A model generated the notes under the pieces. That model was not told where the DNA came from. It searched no databases and saw nothing but the letters and a program-made list of their open reading frames with translations. Below, piece after piece: positions 12,569-32,749 of a stretch of 64,000 bases of DNA. The number at the start of each line of letters is the position of its first letter. The stretch's first letter is position 1. The stretch covers positions 13,398,108-13,462,107 of the forward strand of contig NC_088717.1 in assembly GCF_963576615.1 (NCBI RefSeq). Direction: 5' to 3'. Position numbers and translations under genes: made by a program. The stretch is from Watersipora subatra. Taxonomy: Eukaryota; Bryozoa; Gymnolaemata; Cheilostomatida; Watersiporidae.

Positions 12569-12958
12569 ATAAACCATTGCTATTCACAAAAAGTTTGTAT
12601 CCGGTGCTGACTATTAGATAATTAGCATTAAGAGTTTGCTACCATACAATTATTTTATACGTTATTGCTAAAACCCTTTCAACTGTTATACTTAGCCAGA
12701 TGTACAAGAACTAAACAACCTGGGTTTCAGAGAGTGCTGTACAATGTTTACTACTAGAACATAAAAATGTTGCTATATAACGAAACTGGTGAGTATAAAT
12801 ATTACAAGTTTAGTAGTAAATACGTACAATGATTGGTGAACCTTTTAAAACAAAACCATACAAATATAAAATTTAGCAGCATATAAGAAATCCATTGCTA
12901 AAGCAGCTTAGCACGATATTGAGCTTGTGAGTGCAGTATATGAGGAGTTGTCTGCCCT
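12569..12958. other. 3' flank of the minus-strand membrane protein gene
   Basis: No coding potential was seen. It is likely the 3' UTR and downstream DNA of the gene whose stop codon is at 12959-12961. No clear AATAAA on the minus strand could be chosen. Confidence 0.35.
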
Positions 12959-20357
<7,399 letters not shown>

Positions 20358-20359
20358 CT

Positions 20360-22985
20360 GCAAGCAAGAGCATTTCCTACTTTCTCATTCCTTTTTGCAT
20401 TGCCAGACAAATCCAAAAAAGTGCAATGTTGCTATTTATAGGCAAATGCAAGGTCACTAGTATTTTCTTGTACACTCATAATGCTTCTATAATTGTAGCC
20501 CTGGTTTAATTAGCCTGAAGAATTATCCAGAAAGTTCAATTGTCGCTACTCAAAATGTTTATGGCTCTTGCAAATCAGAACTGTAAGTGACACCTGCCAG
20601 CAAATATCGATTTTAAATGACATCTCGTGCTAGGAAACTCCTTAACAAGTTTAGCATTTTTAGTCTTACACCATATTTGGATAAAAATTAATTTAAAATT
20701 TTTGATACGTTAGCTGAAGACCATCATTTTCTGCATCAGCTTTCTGCCATATTTAACATTCTTGAATAAAATGCAAGGAAATAAAACACATTAAAGGCTA
20801 TATATAAATATAAATAAATATATATATATATAAATATACATATACACTGACAGTAAATCTCCGTGTTTAACATTTCGATTAACACATTGAAACCTAACAT
20901 AGTATACACAAACAGGTTCCCTGATTTTAGACCGTGTCGACAACTTTCAATTGACTATGAAAGTAGGCCTACTTAAGATAGCGTAATTCTTTCTGAACTG
21001 AATAGCATTTTGAAGCTCTATGCTTGTAGAACTCAATAAAAAATCAGAAATTAAATAGTAAATAGTTTATTTTTCAAATTTTTTTAAAGATGCGGAGTTT
21101 TAAGGGTGACTGAAGAAATATTGGTTGATGTAACTCGAGCCTGATAGAACGTGTACATTTTTATAAACAAAAAACCAACAGTTTTAGTGTAAAGTTCTTG
21201 TTGCTAAAGAGGAGAAGCTTTCTTGTTTTGTTTATTTTTGTTACTTCATTACTAAAAATTTCAGGCGGTATGTCATTAGAAACCCATGTTCTGACAGCAG
21301 CCATATTTCATTTTTTGGTTGGTTAGATGTGCATTTGCTATTTTGGCACTATCGGAAGAACGAATTTCTCAGTCAACTTCAAACTAAAGGAATGTACTCA
21401 AAACGTATACTGCACAAAGCGATTAAAATTTCATAATCCTACCCTAATTGGAAGTATAAAAAAAACGGAGCGAAACTACGAGACCGAGTTTATTCTGGCG
21501 TAAGATCAGGTGGAAAAACATTTCCCGAATTATCTCGGGCCCAGTCTCCAAAGTGTTAACTCTAGAACTCTGGACTAACATAACTTCATACAGAGAGGTC
21601 AATTGATAGACTGAACAGAAACCTTGTAAACTGCAGTAAACTGTAACCACACTATCTGCCTAGCAAAGTCAACATATCGCACTAGAAATAAGGTGATCAA
21701 ATGCTATGTTCAGATTTTCTAGGATCCGGTGCACTGTTGATTTTGTTGGTTCACGCCTAAAATAAAACCACTTGAACTCAGCGAGTCATGAGATCTTGAA
21801 GCACTAAACACTGCAACACTTGTCCATAGTTCCTTACCTTTTAATCTATGTAGATGGAAATATTAAATCTACTCCTGACACAGCATAAAAAACATTGAAA
21901 TTACTTTTGAGCTAGACCACAGTAGTCTACTACACTGAGGGTCAATGAAAGTAAATTTGAGCATACTTCACCAGCTCAATATTACATTTAACTTGCAATG
22001 TAAATTAAGATAATTGTGATTTACTCTTATTTTCAATATTAGACGAATCCCATTTAAAGATATAATACTTTTCTCATTCCTTTTACAGATTTTTGCTGAA
22101 AGTGCTGCTTATCGCATATCAAAAGTACTTTAGCATGATAAGGCAGGCAATTCTATGGATAATCGCGATATACACTCCAACTGGTGATGAAGTAACAGCA
22201 ACAGGCAAGCTTAACATAAGTCTAGGGTTCATAGAGTAATTATCAAACCAATGCTTTTTCATCCACGGCATGTAGTTACAACACTCCGTATGCCGAATAA
22301 GTTACAAGGAGATATGTATAATACACAACCTGTTCAACCAAACAGAGGCAGGAGTCAATCTGTGAAAGGCGCTGACAGCGGAGTAAACATAAGTTAAAGA
22401 CAGTACCAGAGAGCTGATCGAGCCTGTGTAGCCGTAGTACAAACTGAGCACCTTCGACTATGGCATCACAATTGTGTAGAAAGAAAACAGCAAAAGATGT
22501 GGATGAATTAGCCGCTCTGCAGTCTATGAATAAGAGGTGGAACTGATTATTGATTAGAGGTAATTACCGCTCCCTCATTCTTTCACAAATATTATACATC
22601 CCCCACCTATAGACACGACAACAATTCAAGTAACTGCTTCGGTTTATTAATAAACACCTTGCAAAAAAACAATGTTTTTTCACAAGATGTTTGCAATCTC
22701 ATCTGTTAACGCGAGCTTTGCGCCTCGAATGGCCATGCTACTGCGCATATAGGCCCTCATTGCTCCTGACTTTTTCTATCATCTTGTTATGATTTAATGT
22801 AAATAAAACAAACAAACGAAAAATTGACTATTAACAAATGCTTTTATTATTAGTTTGTGCAAAGAATCGTGTGAGTATTTTGGGAGATTATCACAAATAT
22901 CTCCAATTCCACGATGAGCTTTGAAATGGTAATGAAAGTGGTATACCAGTTAGCATAAAACTCTGCTATATAAGCATGACCCATT
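20360..22985. other. No gene recognised
   Basis: AT-rich DNA with a short TATAAATATA run near 20800-20850. The minus-strand ORF at 21444-21650 has no recognisable motif. Missing 5' exons of the membrane protein gene could be here, but none could be supported. Confidence 0.35.
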
Positions 22986-22989
22986 TAAC

Positions 22990-23252
22990 CAGTTTCCATG
23001 CTTCGAATGGGTTTGGAGTTGCTTCCACTCCGAATGACGGAAATGGTAATATTCAACACCATTTCGCTCCGCTACATTCAGGCGAAGGCATTCACTGTTA
23101 GAAAACCAGTCTACCTTAACAAGTTTTGCTATAAGGGGTACATCGCAAATCTTGGAAAATCAACATAGCGCAACTTGGAGTTGTTGATGTGGTAGGGTGT
23201 GAATATGTCGACAGCTAGGAACTCTGCGTCCATTCGAAGCGTGGAAACACTG
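22990..23252. mobile_element. MITE with CAGT..TTCCA(T/C)GCTTCGAATGG ends
   Basis: The left end is CAGTTTCCATGCTTCGAATGG. The right end is the reverse complement of CAGTGTTTCCACGCTTCGAATGG. The element is about 263 bp with about 21-bp imperfect terminal repeats and no ORF. No convincing target duplication is left, so the superfamily is open. Confidence 0.65.
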
Positions 23253-24466
23253 AGAATACAATGTATTCCTAATAAGAGTGAAACCCTTGGTCATTGAATG
23301 TCAGTCTACAGTAATCGCAGCAGTTTAGTGTTTTCATACAGACAATGCTGCCAACCACAAGTCCACTAAAAAATAACTATGCTTGAATTTAACCATAAAA
23401 AATGAGAAACTAGTGTGAAAGTGTAGACAATTTGTGTAGCATTTTGTATGCAGTAATTTATAAAAGTCGATCGGTAAACGATGCCTTCACCTATAGAAAC
23501 AAAGTTTATGTAACTGGTTTGGTTATTTTCAAAAACTCATGGCTAGTCACGATTCTCAATGTCACGATAGTCTCAAAACAATTCATGCGCAATCTAATAA
23601 TCCATACATACCGATATGATCTTGCCAGCCTGTGTACCCACCGACCAGTCTATATACGAGTACGATGAAGCAATCCATACAGGCAGCCATAAACAAGTCA
23701 TAAATTCTCACTAGAGTGCGTAGCACTCATTGCTAATTGAGCTGGTAAGCGCAACTAGGATTACACACTCAAATTACAAGGACGTTGTTATATTTCTTTG
23801 TAATAGATGGCACCGGGTTGGTCGCTTGTGAAACATTAGCCGTGACCAGCTAGCGATACTTGTTTTTCATACAATCTGAGTGAATGTGCTCCTGCTTGAA
23901 TCCATGAATGTGCAATAACGTTAGCAGCCCGATAGTTCCTGTGTTATCGACATTACAGGCTTTTCTGGGAGCTTTTAAGGCAAAGAAACTGTCATTAGGG
24001 TTAAATGAGGTTATTTTATTTTTGGCTAAAAGAGAACTTTTTATAAAGAATTTTATTTCAACAAATAATAAAATAATCTTTGTTTGGTTTTACCAAAACA
24101 AATTTAAACAAGTTTCCGAATTTATAATATACTAGACTTAGTAAAACAAACCTGAACTGTTTTTAAAATCAATGTAATGAAATATTCTGTTTTTTAGCCT
24201 GCAAAAATGTGTGGGGATATTTAGAACTCCATCAATATATATTTAACATCTGAAGCCTTTTCAGTGAGAATTGATCCTAAGTAAAGGAACTAATGGGTTT
24301 CCAAGGTTCATGAGCAGGCTGAGCGGTATCAGCGCTGATAGACCTTCAAGCTACCATGAAGCATCCTCGCTCGTACTAGTTAATTACCAAACAGAACCTA
24401 TGTAACTTTTCTCAAGCACATCTTGTTTTATGTAGGCTAATAAACACTCCTCTCTTAAGACAGCTA

Positions 24467-24472
24467 TTTATT
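24467..24472 (-). promoter_or_regulatory. Candidate poly(A) signal of EIF1AD
   Basis: TTTATT on the plus strand reads AATAAA on the minus strand, about 310 bp past the EIF1AD stop codon. This fits a short 3' UTR, but it was not verified. Confidence 0.35.
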
Positions 24473-24778
24473 GATTATCATATAAAATATTTGTTCTGTA
24501 AAACAAGAAGCTCCATCATATAAAGCAAAGAGGATAAAACAACTAGTCTGTAAGGTACAATACAATAAACACTGGTGGAGGGCATGAGAAACCATGTTAC
24601 TGGACACTATCAAAATGCTGACCTAATCACTGGGAGCCAATGACACACTCAACAACACCCTCCTCACATCAACTGGTGTCAGTCCATATGCCATCTTCAG
24701 CGTCTCCAGAGGGGCAGGTCTCTGATCAGTCTGTCAATCCATCATTAGTGACTTTCACCAGATAGAAATGCCACTATA

Positions 24779-27700
24779 TCAACTTTCACTATCAGAGTCT
24801 GAGCTCGTCTCCTTCGCTACCAAGTTTGGCCTGTTGGGATTGCCTGATCCAAATAGCATTTCTTCCTCAGAGTCCGAATCGCTGTAGGTAGGGGGAAGTA
24901 AATCTTCGTCTATGGCAGCAGATGTTTTTTCCTTTGTCTTATCGTTAGAGAAACTCTCTGGCCTGCAATGAAGTGAGAGATTCATAGAACTTGCAAAGGA
25001 GAAACAACCGCAAGAGCCAAACCATGCGCGTTATCTGTTGGCTCCTCCAGTTTCAGATTTGAATGACAGACTTTGTGAAACAAGAATTTTTTAGGACAAA
25101 ACACCGTCCATAGCTTTGACATAAAAACTCCGCAGTTATTGAAAAGCCGGCATGAAAAGTAGAGCTAAGCACTGTTTGTCATTTATTTAATTCACAAATG
25201 AAATGGAATGGAATTATGCATTTAAATGGGAAAAGTACAAAGAGACACACCGAACTTAGATTTTATTCAAAGTGTTGCCGAAGTGTTGGCCACAAGCCGT
25301 AGGGAGTGGCTTGAGAGTCTATCCCTTCTGACATAAGGATCAGGTAGGTGCAAGCAACTCTGAATCTAGCTACCTATGACTTGTTTACCACATAGATCAA
25401 CATAACAGGTAGATATTTGTTCCCACAACCTACTAGGCCAAGGAGCTGCATCCAAAAAACATCTAACCCACTTCTGTTACCGTTGGTTGGTCCGATGGTC
25501 AGCAGTGAATGCACTATAAAGGACTACTGATTGGAAAGTCAAGATTTAAGTCTAGTACTGAAAACTCAATATAACAAAAGCAACAACAAAACAAAGATGA
25601 TTCCCTGGAGTTCTATGAAATACTGAGAAGCAAGAATATTAAACATGGTGATAGAATCCCTTATTGCATGTAGTTATATAACAAGACTTATTCAATGATG
25701 AGATACTGAATAGATTGTCGCCTGGTTGATGGTGGTTAATAACCTACTTTAGCAGGTTAGTAATTACTAACATAAAAATGCCTGTAATAGTTGTGACAAC
25801 CATCTGTCTCCATCTCATACTGGACTCTAACGCACTATATAACACTAACGCACTATATAACAGCAAACCCGCACCCAATGCCGCTAAATGTACATGCGAC
25901 ACGCGATGCTAGCAAAACTCAAGAAAATAACTTTCTACATTTTGAGTTTAACTGAAACTACATTTGGTCTTGTTTTTACACCTGGCTACGCAATAGTTCA
26001 TATAAACAAAAGTTGTGAAATTTTTAGTTTAATTGAAAACATGGATTTCCCTGAAACAATAATTCTAGAATATGCTGTTACAAAATTAATAAAAATATGA
26101 CCAGTAATGAGCTTTCTTGAATTTCAATATGCTTTACATCCGCCTTTAAAACAAATTTCTCCAACAAGTTTTCATCCCCTTGTATGGGGTTTTCCAAAAC
26201 TTGAAGAAATTTAAAGCTCGTGAGAGCCGCTGTATCGCAATAGAAGGCATCACTTTCTGCAACTGTTAGAGCTAAAGCCATATTATATGTCATTTAGAGC
26301 AGACATGACTCATACCATTGGCCACAATCTTTGATGTATTTTATCTGCTCTTTGTAGAGAATGGTAGTAATCTCAGCTTTCACTTTGTCTCCCTCCTCAA
26401 TGGGTGTCACAATTACATAATTTCCTGCAACAAGAATTCAGCGTAACATAATTCAGTTAATTGAAATTGAGAACCTTTATAACTACAGTCAAACCTTTAC
26501 ATAATAATTCTTTGACATACAACCCTAAATTCGAGTAAATATTAGTCATGACATAAGTAGTTTCCAAAATAGAAGGCCTAAAACTGTTTTTTAAACTATC
26601 TCTAGTACAAATTACGCTTCGTATTTCTATAAATTAATTTAATACCTATGCATAGCCACGCCTACACTTCTGCTCACATCTTTATGACAGTAAAGTAACA
26701 ATGCAAACCTTTTTCACCGATTATTCCGTTATTACTATTATTTTACATGTAATTAAGGGTATTTCATTTAGTTTTTGACATATTTTTATATAATTTAGTT
26801 GCTTTAATGCTCAATGCAACCACTGTTTTTTGCTCTGAAACAAATTAAACAAAACACCATCCATTCTTAGCAAAATTCTAGCTTCAACATGCGATGGTTT
26901 TAACATATGAAACAAATATCAAAATAGATTACATTTGTATGTAGAGGTTTGACTGTACTGGTATAAACATATTACCAAGTACTGATAAAAGCATTTACCG
27001 TAAAACCTGTATTTGAACGCCACCTCTATTTGAGCGCCACTATGGGAGAAGGGTTGACAAATAAAACGCCACCCTATAATTGAACACCACTTCTATTTGA
27101 CCGATACTATTTGACGTTCTTAATCTTCACGAGCCCGTAATAAAAAGTGATCAGTAGAAGTGTCCACAAAACAGTACTGACAATCACTCGATTATATCAA
27201 TAACAATTAACTCATTCGTTGTTTCTGTTCGTATCGAAGTCCAATTTTCAACTCCAAGTCTTCAAGTTTTGTCGTTAGAAATTTGAAAACAACACCAAAG
27301 AAAGAATTAGTATAAGGCTAGTAGTAGTTCCTTTTTTTACACGGTCTTGATACTTTGATGTAAATGGGAAAAAAGTTTCACATTTACGATGGAAAATGTC
27401 CTACTATATATTTTGAGGCTAAAATTTTGAAGGTAACATTTTGAGGGTATTTTGATTACACGCGTCTTCTCTTTATTTTTGCTAAAAGTTTCTATTATAG
27501 TATTATTCAAAATGGCATCGCGTAAAGTTTTGCTCTGCTAAAATTTTTGTGGACACCAATATTGACTAGCTTCGCTGCGCAGAAAGAGTTGAGGTCAAAA
27601 GACACTGTGGAAGGTATTGAACAGCCAGAACGCAATTGGAAAATACAGCACCATGGCATTCAAATAAAGGTTTAACGGTAATTTCCACTCCGTTGCAAGG

Positions 27701-30104
27701 TAACAAAGTCCCAAACCAATATTCAACAAGCTTACAGGATCGAGAAATGGCAAGCTAACACTGTATTAATGGACTCTCTAACCCGACAGGTGGTCCCATC
27801 ATCTCAGAGTCAAATTAATACAAAGTGGCATCCGTAGCCTTACTATCAAAACCATTGCACAAATCGTGAATAAAACTTAATCCTCACATGTAAAATTGCA
27901 ATCAACACTAACCAAACCTGACTCAACGCTGTCAGAACTCTTCGCGCCTGACTGAATGTTGATAGCGTGAAAATGAGGCTATGGTGATCCTTGTAGACCA
28001 ACGAGAAAACGAAATGTATTCTAGCTACTCTTGCTGAACTCTAGAAGCTGTGAGTACCAGCGTTTATTTTAAAATTTTCCTCTTTTAAATCTTAAAAAAT
28101 TTTTTCATAACACCAGCAATATATTTATATCATTATATAATAATATACCAGGCAATATATTTATATTATTATATAATAATATATCAGACAATATATTTAT
28201 ATCATTATATAATAATATATCAGACAATATATTTATATCATTACATAATAATATACCAGGCAATATATTTATATTAATATATAATAATATATCAGACAAT
28301 ATATTTATATCATTATATAATAATATAACAGGCAACATATTTATATCATTATATAAAATACCAGGCACTATATTTATATCATTATATAATAATATATCAG
28401 GCGATCTATTTATATTATTATATAATAATACATCAGGCATAATAATACATCAGGCAATATATTTCCAAAGTGTTTTACAACCAGAAAACTTTGTGAATGG
28501 AGGCTTTTGTAAGCAAAGGTACCAATGTATATACTGGACATAGTGAGCTAAACGCATGCACAAGAAAATAATATATACATTACAACACGTTCTCCTGTAT
28601 CATGAAGAATATGAGACTGGCTATGTTCCATCTAATTTTTTAAAAGTGTGAGAAGGCTAATGTAAATTGTGGCTTTTTAATCTCATGGAGCGTACCTCAA
28701 AATAAAAAACTCTATTGACAGGTGTGCATGGCACATTTACCTCTCTGATCATTATTGACAGACAATTATATTAAGTTAAACAGCCAGCCTTGTAGTTTAA
28801 ATTCATCTATTAGCATATTGTGGTCAAGCTTTAATCAATGCACCTTACATCTGACAGCTATGCAACGATTACAAAGTTACTGATTGAAATTTATGGTAGA
28901 CACCACAGAGCTTACATTAATATTTTTTACTCATTTAAAAAAGAGTTATACTACAAATTACCAAATTTTTATAACAAAAGGCAAAACTAATTGAATTTAT
29001 CATTTCACCAGATCTTATTACTGACCACTAGTAGGCTATTGAACAATAGCATAAAAATATGGCAAAATAATAATTCCAGTTGTGTCTTCTTTAATCCTAT
29101 AGTAAATGGTGATTTACTCTAACCGACATGCAAACTGAGCCACATAATATAATGATAAAGAAGCAGGTGTCCATGAAATGCTCCAAAGCTAGATTTAAAA
29201 GATTTGAATCTCAAATTATTGATATTATTAACCTGCAATGTACTTAGTGATGCAGAACAGTTGCTCCTAGGTAGTTGTTTTACTTTGTTGGTTTTGAGAC
29301 AACAATAATCACAAGAGAAGGCAACTCTTAAAGATCATTCACAGGTGTATGTCAGTTTTAAATGTGTGATAGCATGATGAAATGAAAGTGGTTATTATAG
29401 CGCCATTTGTAGACTGCATGAAAACTCAACCGGCACCGACTATAAATTCAAGACACAGACCTGACATTAAGCCGTACTTGAAATCAGTGAACATGACCAT
29501 TCAACCTATTGAAGGAATATATTAAGTACACGAAGTAAATCATTACCTCTTTTTATCCAGACGTTCCGTCTGAACTTCGTAGGCATACTGACGAGATAAT
29601 TCTGGCCATTATCATTCATTACCTTGACAACAAAATAAAACAGATATTAACAATAACTATAGTTTACACTGTGAACAGAATATTTATATTGGTTACTTGA
29701 AATGAACAACATGTGTGTATAAGTAGTAAGGGTTTGTACAGAGCATATTCATATCCAGCTCAGGGTGACATGGCAGTTCTTGAAGTAGGCCGTAACTAAA
29801 CAACCAATGCATAACACAACCCACAGACTATTGGAACGCATAGTTTTCAAATTATTTAATTTTAAAAATAAAAGTGATAACGAAATGTAAAAGTTACTAG
29901 TGGAACTAGTGATTTGTTATTAGACTCAACAATGTCAAAGACGCTGTGAAGTACAGTGACCATATTCAATCAACTTCTAACCTGGTGCAGGTTGTTCCCA
30001 CAGCTCGATAGAACCTGCACCACTTCCTGGTCTCCTTCAGGCAGGACAAAGTCATCAAGGACTTCCTTAATTACGTGCTTGCGTTTGGTCGCCTTCGATG
30101 TCAT
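24779..30104 (-). CDS. EIF1AD: eIF1A domain-containing protein (EIF1AD)
   Basis: Exons on the minus strand are 29982-30104, 29547-29622, 26316-26424 and 24779-24962. Splice phases are 0, 1 and 2, and the CDS totals 492 bp (163 residues), close to the vertebrate protein's length. The start MTSKATKRKHVIKEV has the basic, nuclear-localisation-like N-terminus of the family. Exons 2 and 3 form the S1/IF1-type OB fold, with NYLVSMPTKFRRNVWIKRG and VTPIEEGDKVKAEI. Exon 4 starts PESFS and ends in an acidic Ser/Asp/Glu tail, SSDSDSES. The protein is a conserved nuclear relative of eIF1A that binds nucleic acid through the OB fold; its exact role is not well fixed. The assignment rests on recognised motifs and a perfect exon fit. 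The second intron holds a TIR element and a 36-bp satellite. Confidence 0.93.
26998..27678. mobile_element. TIR element with TATTTGAACGCC repeats, copy A
   Basis: The left end is CCGTAAAACCTGTATTTGAA and the right end is the inverse of CCGTTAAACCTTTATTTGAA. TA flanks both sides (26996-26997 and 27679-27680). The length is 681 bp. Inside the left end, CTATTTGAGCGCCACTATGGG-like words repeat. It is related to the 1643-bp copy at 46084-47726. It lies in the second intron of EIF1AD, with no intact transposase. Confidence 0.8.
28108..28460. repeat. 36-bp AT-rich tandem repeat
   Basis: About ten copies of CAATATATTTATATCATTATATAATAATATACCAGG-like units in EIF1AD intron 2. As 36 is divisible by three, the minus strand stays open for 111 codons (NINILPGILLYND). 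This is a repeat artefact. Confidence 0.92.
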
Positions 30105-30235
30105 ACCCAAGAGGTTCTGAGAAAAGACAGAGCAAATCTTTACTCTGATAATATGCTAGTAAGTCTTGATTCCGTTGCTGAGATTGGTCACAAGCATATC
30201 TATGAACACTAGCATGGTAACAGTCCCATGCGCCA

Positions 30236-30450
30236 TGAGAGATTGTCATGTGTAATCACTATATCCATAATTATTTCACTGCAGACCAAGGTGACAAAAG
30301 TGGTGTAGTGGTAGTGCACTTGCTTTGGAATCTGAAACCCTGGGTGTGATACCAGTGCGAGGCAATATTTTCCTAATGCTCCTAGCATATTTTTGGACAG
30401 ACATACACAGCTCTTATCATAGTAAATATAGCAAATAAATAATGGAAGGT
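30236..30450 (+). repeat. tRNA-derived SINE (leader type)
   Basis: A leader GAGAGATTGTCATGTGTAATCAC..ATAATTATTTCACTGC is followed by an A box, GTGGTGTAGTGGTAGTGC (30301-30320), and a B box, GGGTGTGATACC (about 30342-30353). The tail, with GGACAGACATACACAGCTCTTATCATAGTAAA, ends near 30430. It is just upstream of the EIF1AD start codon on the opposite strand, so it may overlap that gene's promoter region. Confidence 0.65.
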
Positions 30451-30765
30451 GTAGAATGCAAACTCAGGTCTTGCTATAACATTAGCAGTAGTTTTACTAA
30501 CGACCTGCAGATAACCATGATATATGATAGCTGATTCAGCATACCTCAACAATAGAAAACATTTTAATACTGGCTTGGGCTTGGTGTGAGATTGTTTAAA
30601 AGGCATAACTAAAGTGACCTTGACCTGTTGCTCCATTGTGTGAAAAGGTTTAGGTTTGATTCCATAAACTCCATTACTTTATGGATAAGATAGCTGCTAG
30701 GTAGCTAACTTTAAAATAGAGCTGGTACTCATTACTTAATTGAATTTGGCTGCAAATGAAACAAT

Positions 30766-31380
30766 AAGTTGAGAGAGCAGAGAGAGTAGCGGTAGAGTAG
30801 AGAGAGTAGCAGTAGAGTAGAGAGAGTAGCAGTAGAGTAGAGAGAGTAGCAGTAGAGTAGAGAGAGTAGCAGTAGAGTAGAGAGAGTAGCAGTAGAGTAG
30901 AGAGAGTAGCAGTAGAGTAGAGAGAGTAGCAGTAGAGTAGAGAGAGCAGCAGTAGAGTAGAGAGAGTAACAGTAGAGAGAGTAACAGTAGAGAGAGAGAG
31001 AGTAGCAGTAGAGTAGAGAGAGTAGCAGTAGAGTGGAGAGAGTAGCAGTAGAGTAGAGAGAGTAGCAGTAGAGAGAGTAGCAGTAGAGTAGAGAGTGTAG
31101 CAGTGGAGAGAGTAGCAGTAGAGTAGAGAGAGTAGCAGTAGAGTAGAGTAGAGAGAGTAGCAGTAGAGGGAGTAGCAGTAGAGTAGAGAGAGTAGCAGTA
31201 GAGTAGAGAGAGTAGCAGTAGAGTAGAGAGAGTAGCAGTAGAGTAGAGAGAGTAGCAGTAGAGTAGAGAGAGTAGCAGTGGAGAGAGTAGCAGTGGAGAG
31301 AGTAGCAGTAGAGTAGAGAGAGTAGCAGTAGAGTAGAGAGAGTAGCAGCAGAGTAGAGAGAGCAGTAGAGTAGAGAGACC
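30766..31380. repeat. 20-bp satellite AGAGAGTAGCAGTAGAGTAG
   Basis: About 30 near-identical 20-bp units, with some shortened to 14-15 bp. The minus strand is a pyrimidine-rich CTCTCTACTCTACTGCTACT array and is open in two frames at once (256 and 223 codons). The period of 60 bp gives a 20-residue repeat rich in Leu, Ser, Tyr and Thr. It is strongly strand-asymmetric, with purines on the plus strand. Confidence 0.95.
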
Positions 31381-31384
31381 AGCA

Positions 31385-32500
31385 GATATAAACAGGCCAT
31401 CACACACATATAATACAAAGCAATTAATCGGTAGCCACTAATGTGGCACCCTACCAAAACCAATTGACAATTGATGACAATAATTGACAAAATCATGGCC
31501 AAACATTGAAGGTTAGAGCTAAAAAAATTTCATTAAAAAAGCTATAAACTTTTTGATACGAATGTAAATAAATTTTGTCTCAATATTGAACAAAAAATGC
31601 CATACTGCCCAAAATAAAACTTGAAAAAATTAAAATAAAACACATTTCAAATTAACCATGTCAATGACATGCTTTTCTTAAATGAAAAGTATATGGCCTT
31701 TTTATTGACAACTCTCTAATTGGAACTTCAACTGCAATATCATTCTGCAAGCTTATCATACATTTTGAGATATACGGTATAAGCAATGCCATCAACAATC
31801 TTATAAAATGTTTATGGTATTGCCACAAGGTTAAATATGATTCTCACATGGGCCAAATTTGACACCTGAAAGAATGAGTGTCACTCAATTATATTCAGAC
31901 TAATGAAGCAATGTCAAGCGTAAATGTTAAAGCACATTAATTATATCAGTACTGTTTCAGCTTATTCAGGTTTTTCAATATCTTGGCTTTCAAATGAGCC
32001 ATTGTTTGGCATGGTGAGACAGACATTGGTTGGTGTTTATAGGATTTCCTCAGAACTCTACCACAGAAATGTTCAATGGTATAGGCTTGCAAATTATGAT
32101 GTCACAATTTTCATATTCGGTGTTGTGGGCTCTTACTGCTTATTTATCAACTACGATAATGACTCTAGTGGCAGGCGGGGGTAGGACAACTCTAGAGAGA
32201 ACCAATGAAGATGACAAAGGACTCGGTGTCAGTAGCTTTCTATGTACAGATTATTTCTATAATAAATAGATTGGATTCCAAGCACCATACTATGTTTTCC
32301 CGATATTATGCACTAGCCCTCTCTTTTTATTGTGATGTTGAGGGGCACAACTGAGGCTAATTAATTTCAAGCATTGCGTGATCTCACGAGAGTGCAATTT
32401 ACATACAGTCCTAGGGCTGCGCCACTGCAGGTCACAATATAATCGATGTGATTTCAGTACCTTTATCAACGACAGTATATTTATTGAAGCATAATCCTAT
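31385..32500. other. No gene recognised
   Basis: Two overlapping plus-strand ORFs at 31924-32184 and 32030-32269 show no domain and have no matching splice sites. AT-rich. Confidence 0.35.
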
Positions 32501-32512
32501 TTAGAAAGCAAC

Positions 32513-32731
32513 TTGGAAAGCAATACGAATTCTTCAGATAATAATACTACTACAACAGCAACTACTTCCACAACTTATGGTTTTAAAGGCAGCAAGCGGA
32601 AGCAGCGATGCTGTGCTGCAAACTGTGAAGCTTTAGATCATCTGTTTTCATTTCCTATAGACACAGTGAAATTTTATAAATGGGTTACCTTTGTCACGCA
32701 TCGAATAATTACTATACATGTAAATGTTTAA
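32513..32731 (+). pseudogene. Possible THAP-type zinc-finger fragment
   Basis: The reading frame contains KQRCCAANCEALDHLFSFP followed by IDTVKFYKWV. This resembles the first half of a THAP domain: Cys-x(2-4)-Cys, then a FxFP motif and a W. The distal Cys-x2-His of the C2CH finger is not in this frame, and no good GT donor follows. It may be a lone exon, a THAP-bearing transposase remnant (P-element-like), or chance. A Ser/Thr/Asn-rich leader precedes it, and an AG acceptor candidate (CCTATTTAG) lies just upstream near 32501. Confidence 0.35.
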
Positions 32732-32749
32732 AATGAACGAAAGGATGAA

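Noticed and set aside
28105..28440. 111-codon minus-strand ORF
   Set aside because: Translation of a 36-bp AT-rich satellite whose period is divisible by three.
30732..31502. 256-codon and 223-codon overlapping minus-strand ORFs
   Set aside because: They translate a 20-bp satellite in two frames. The Leu/Ser/Tyr/Thr repeat has no splice or start context.
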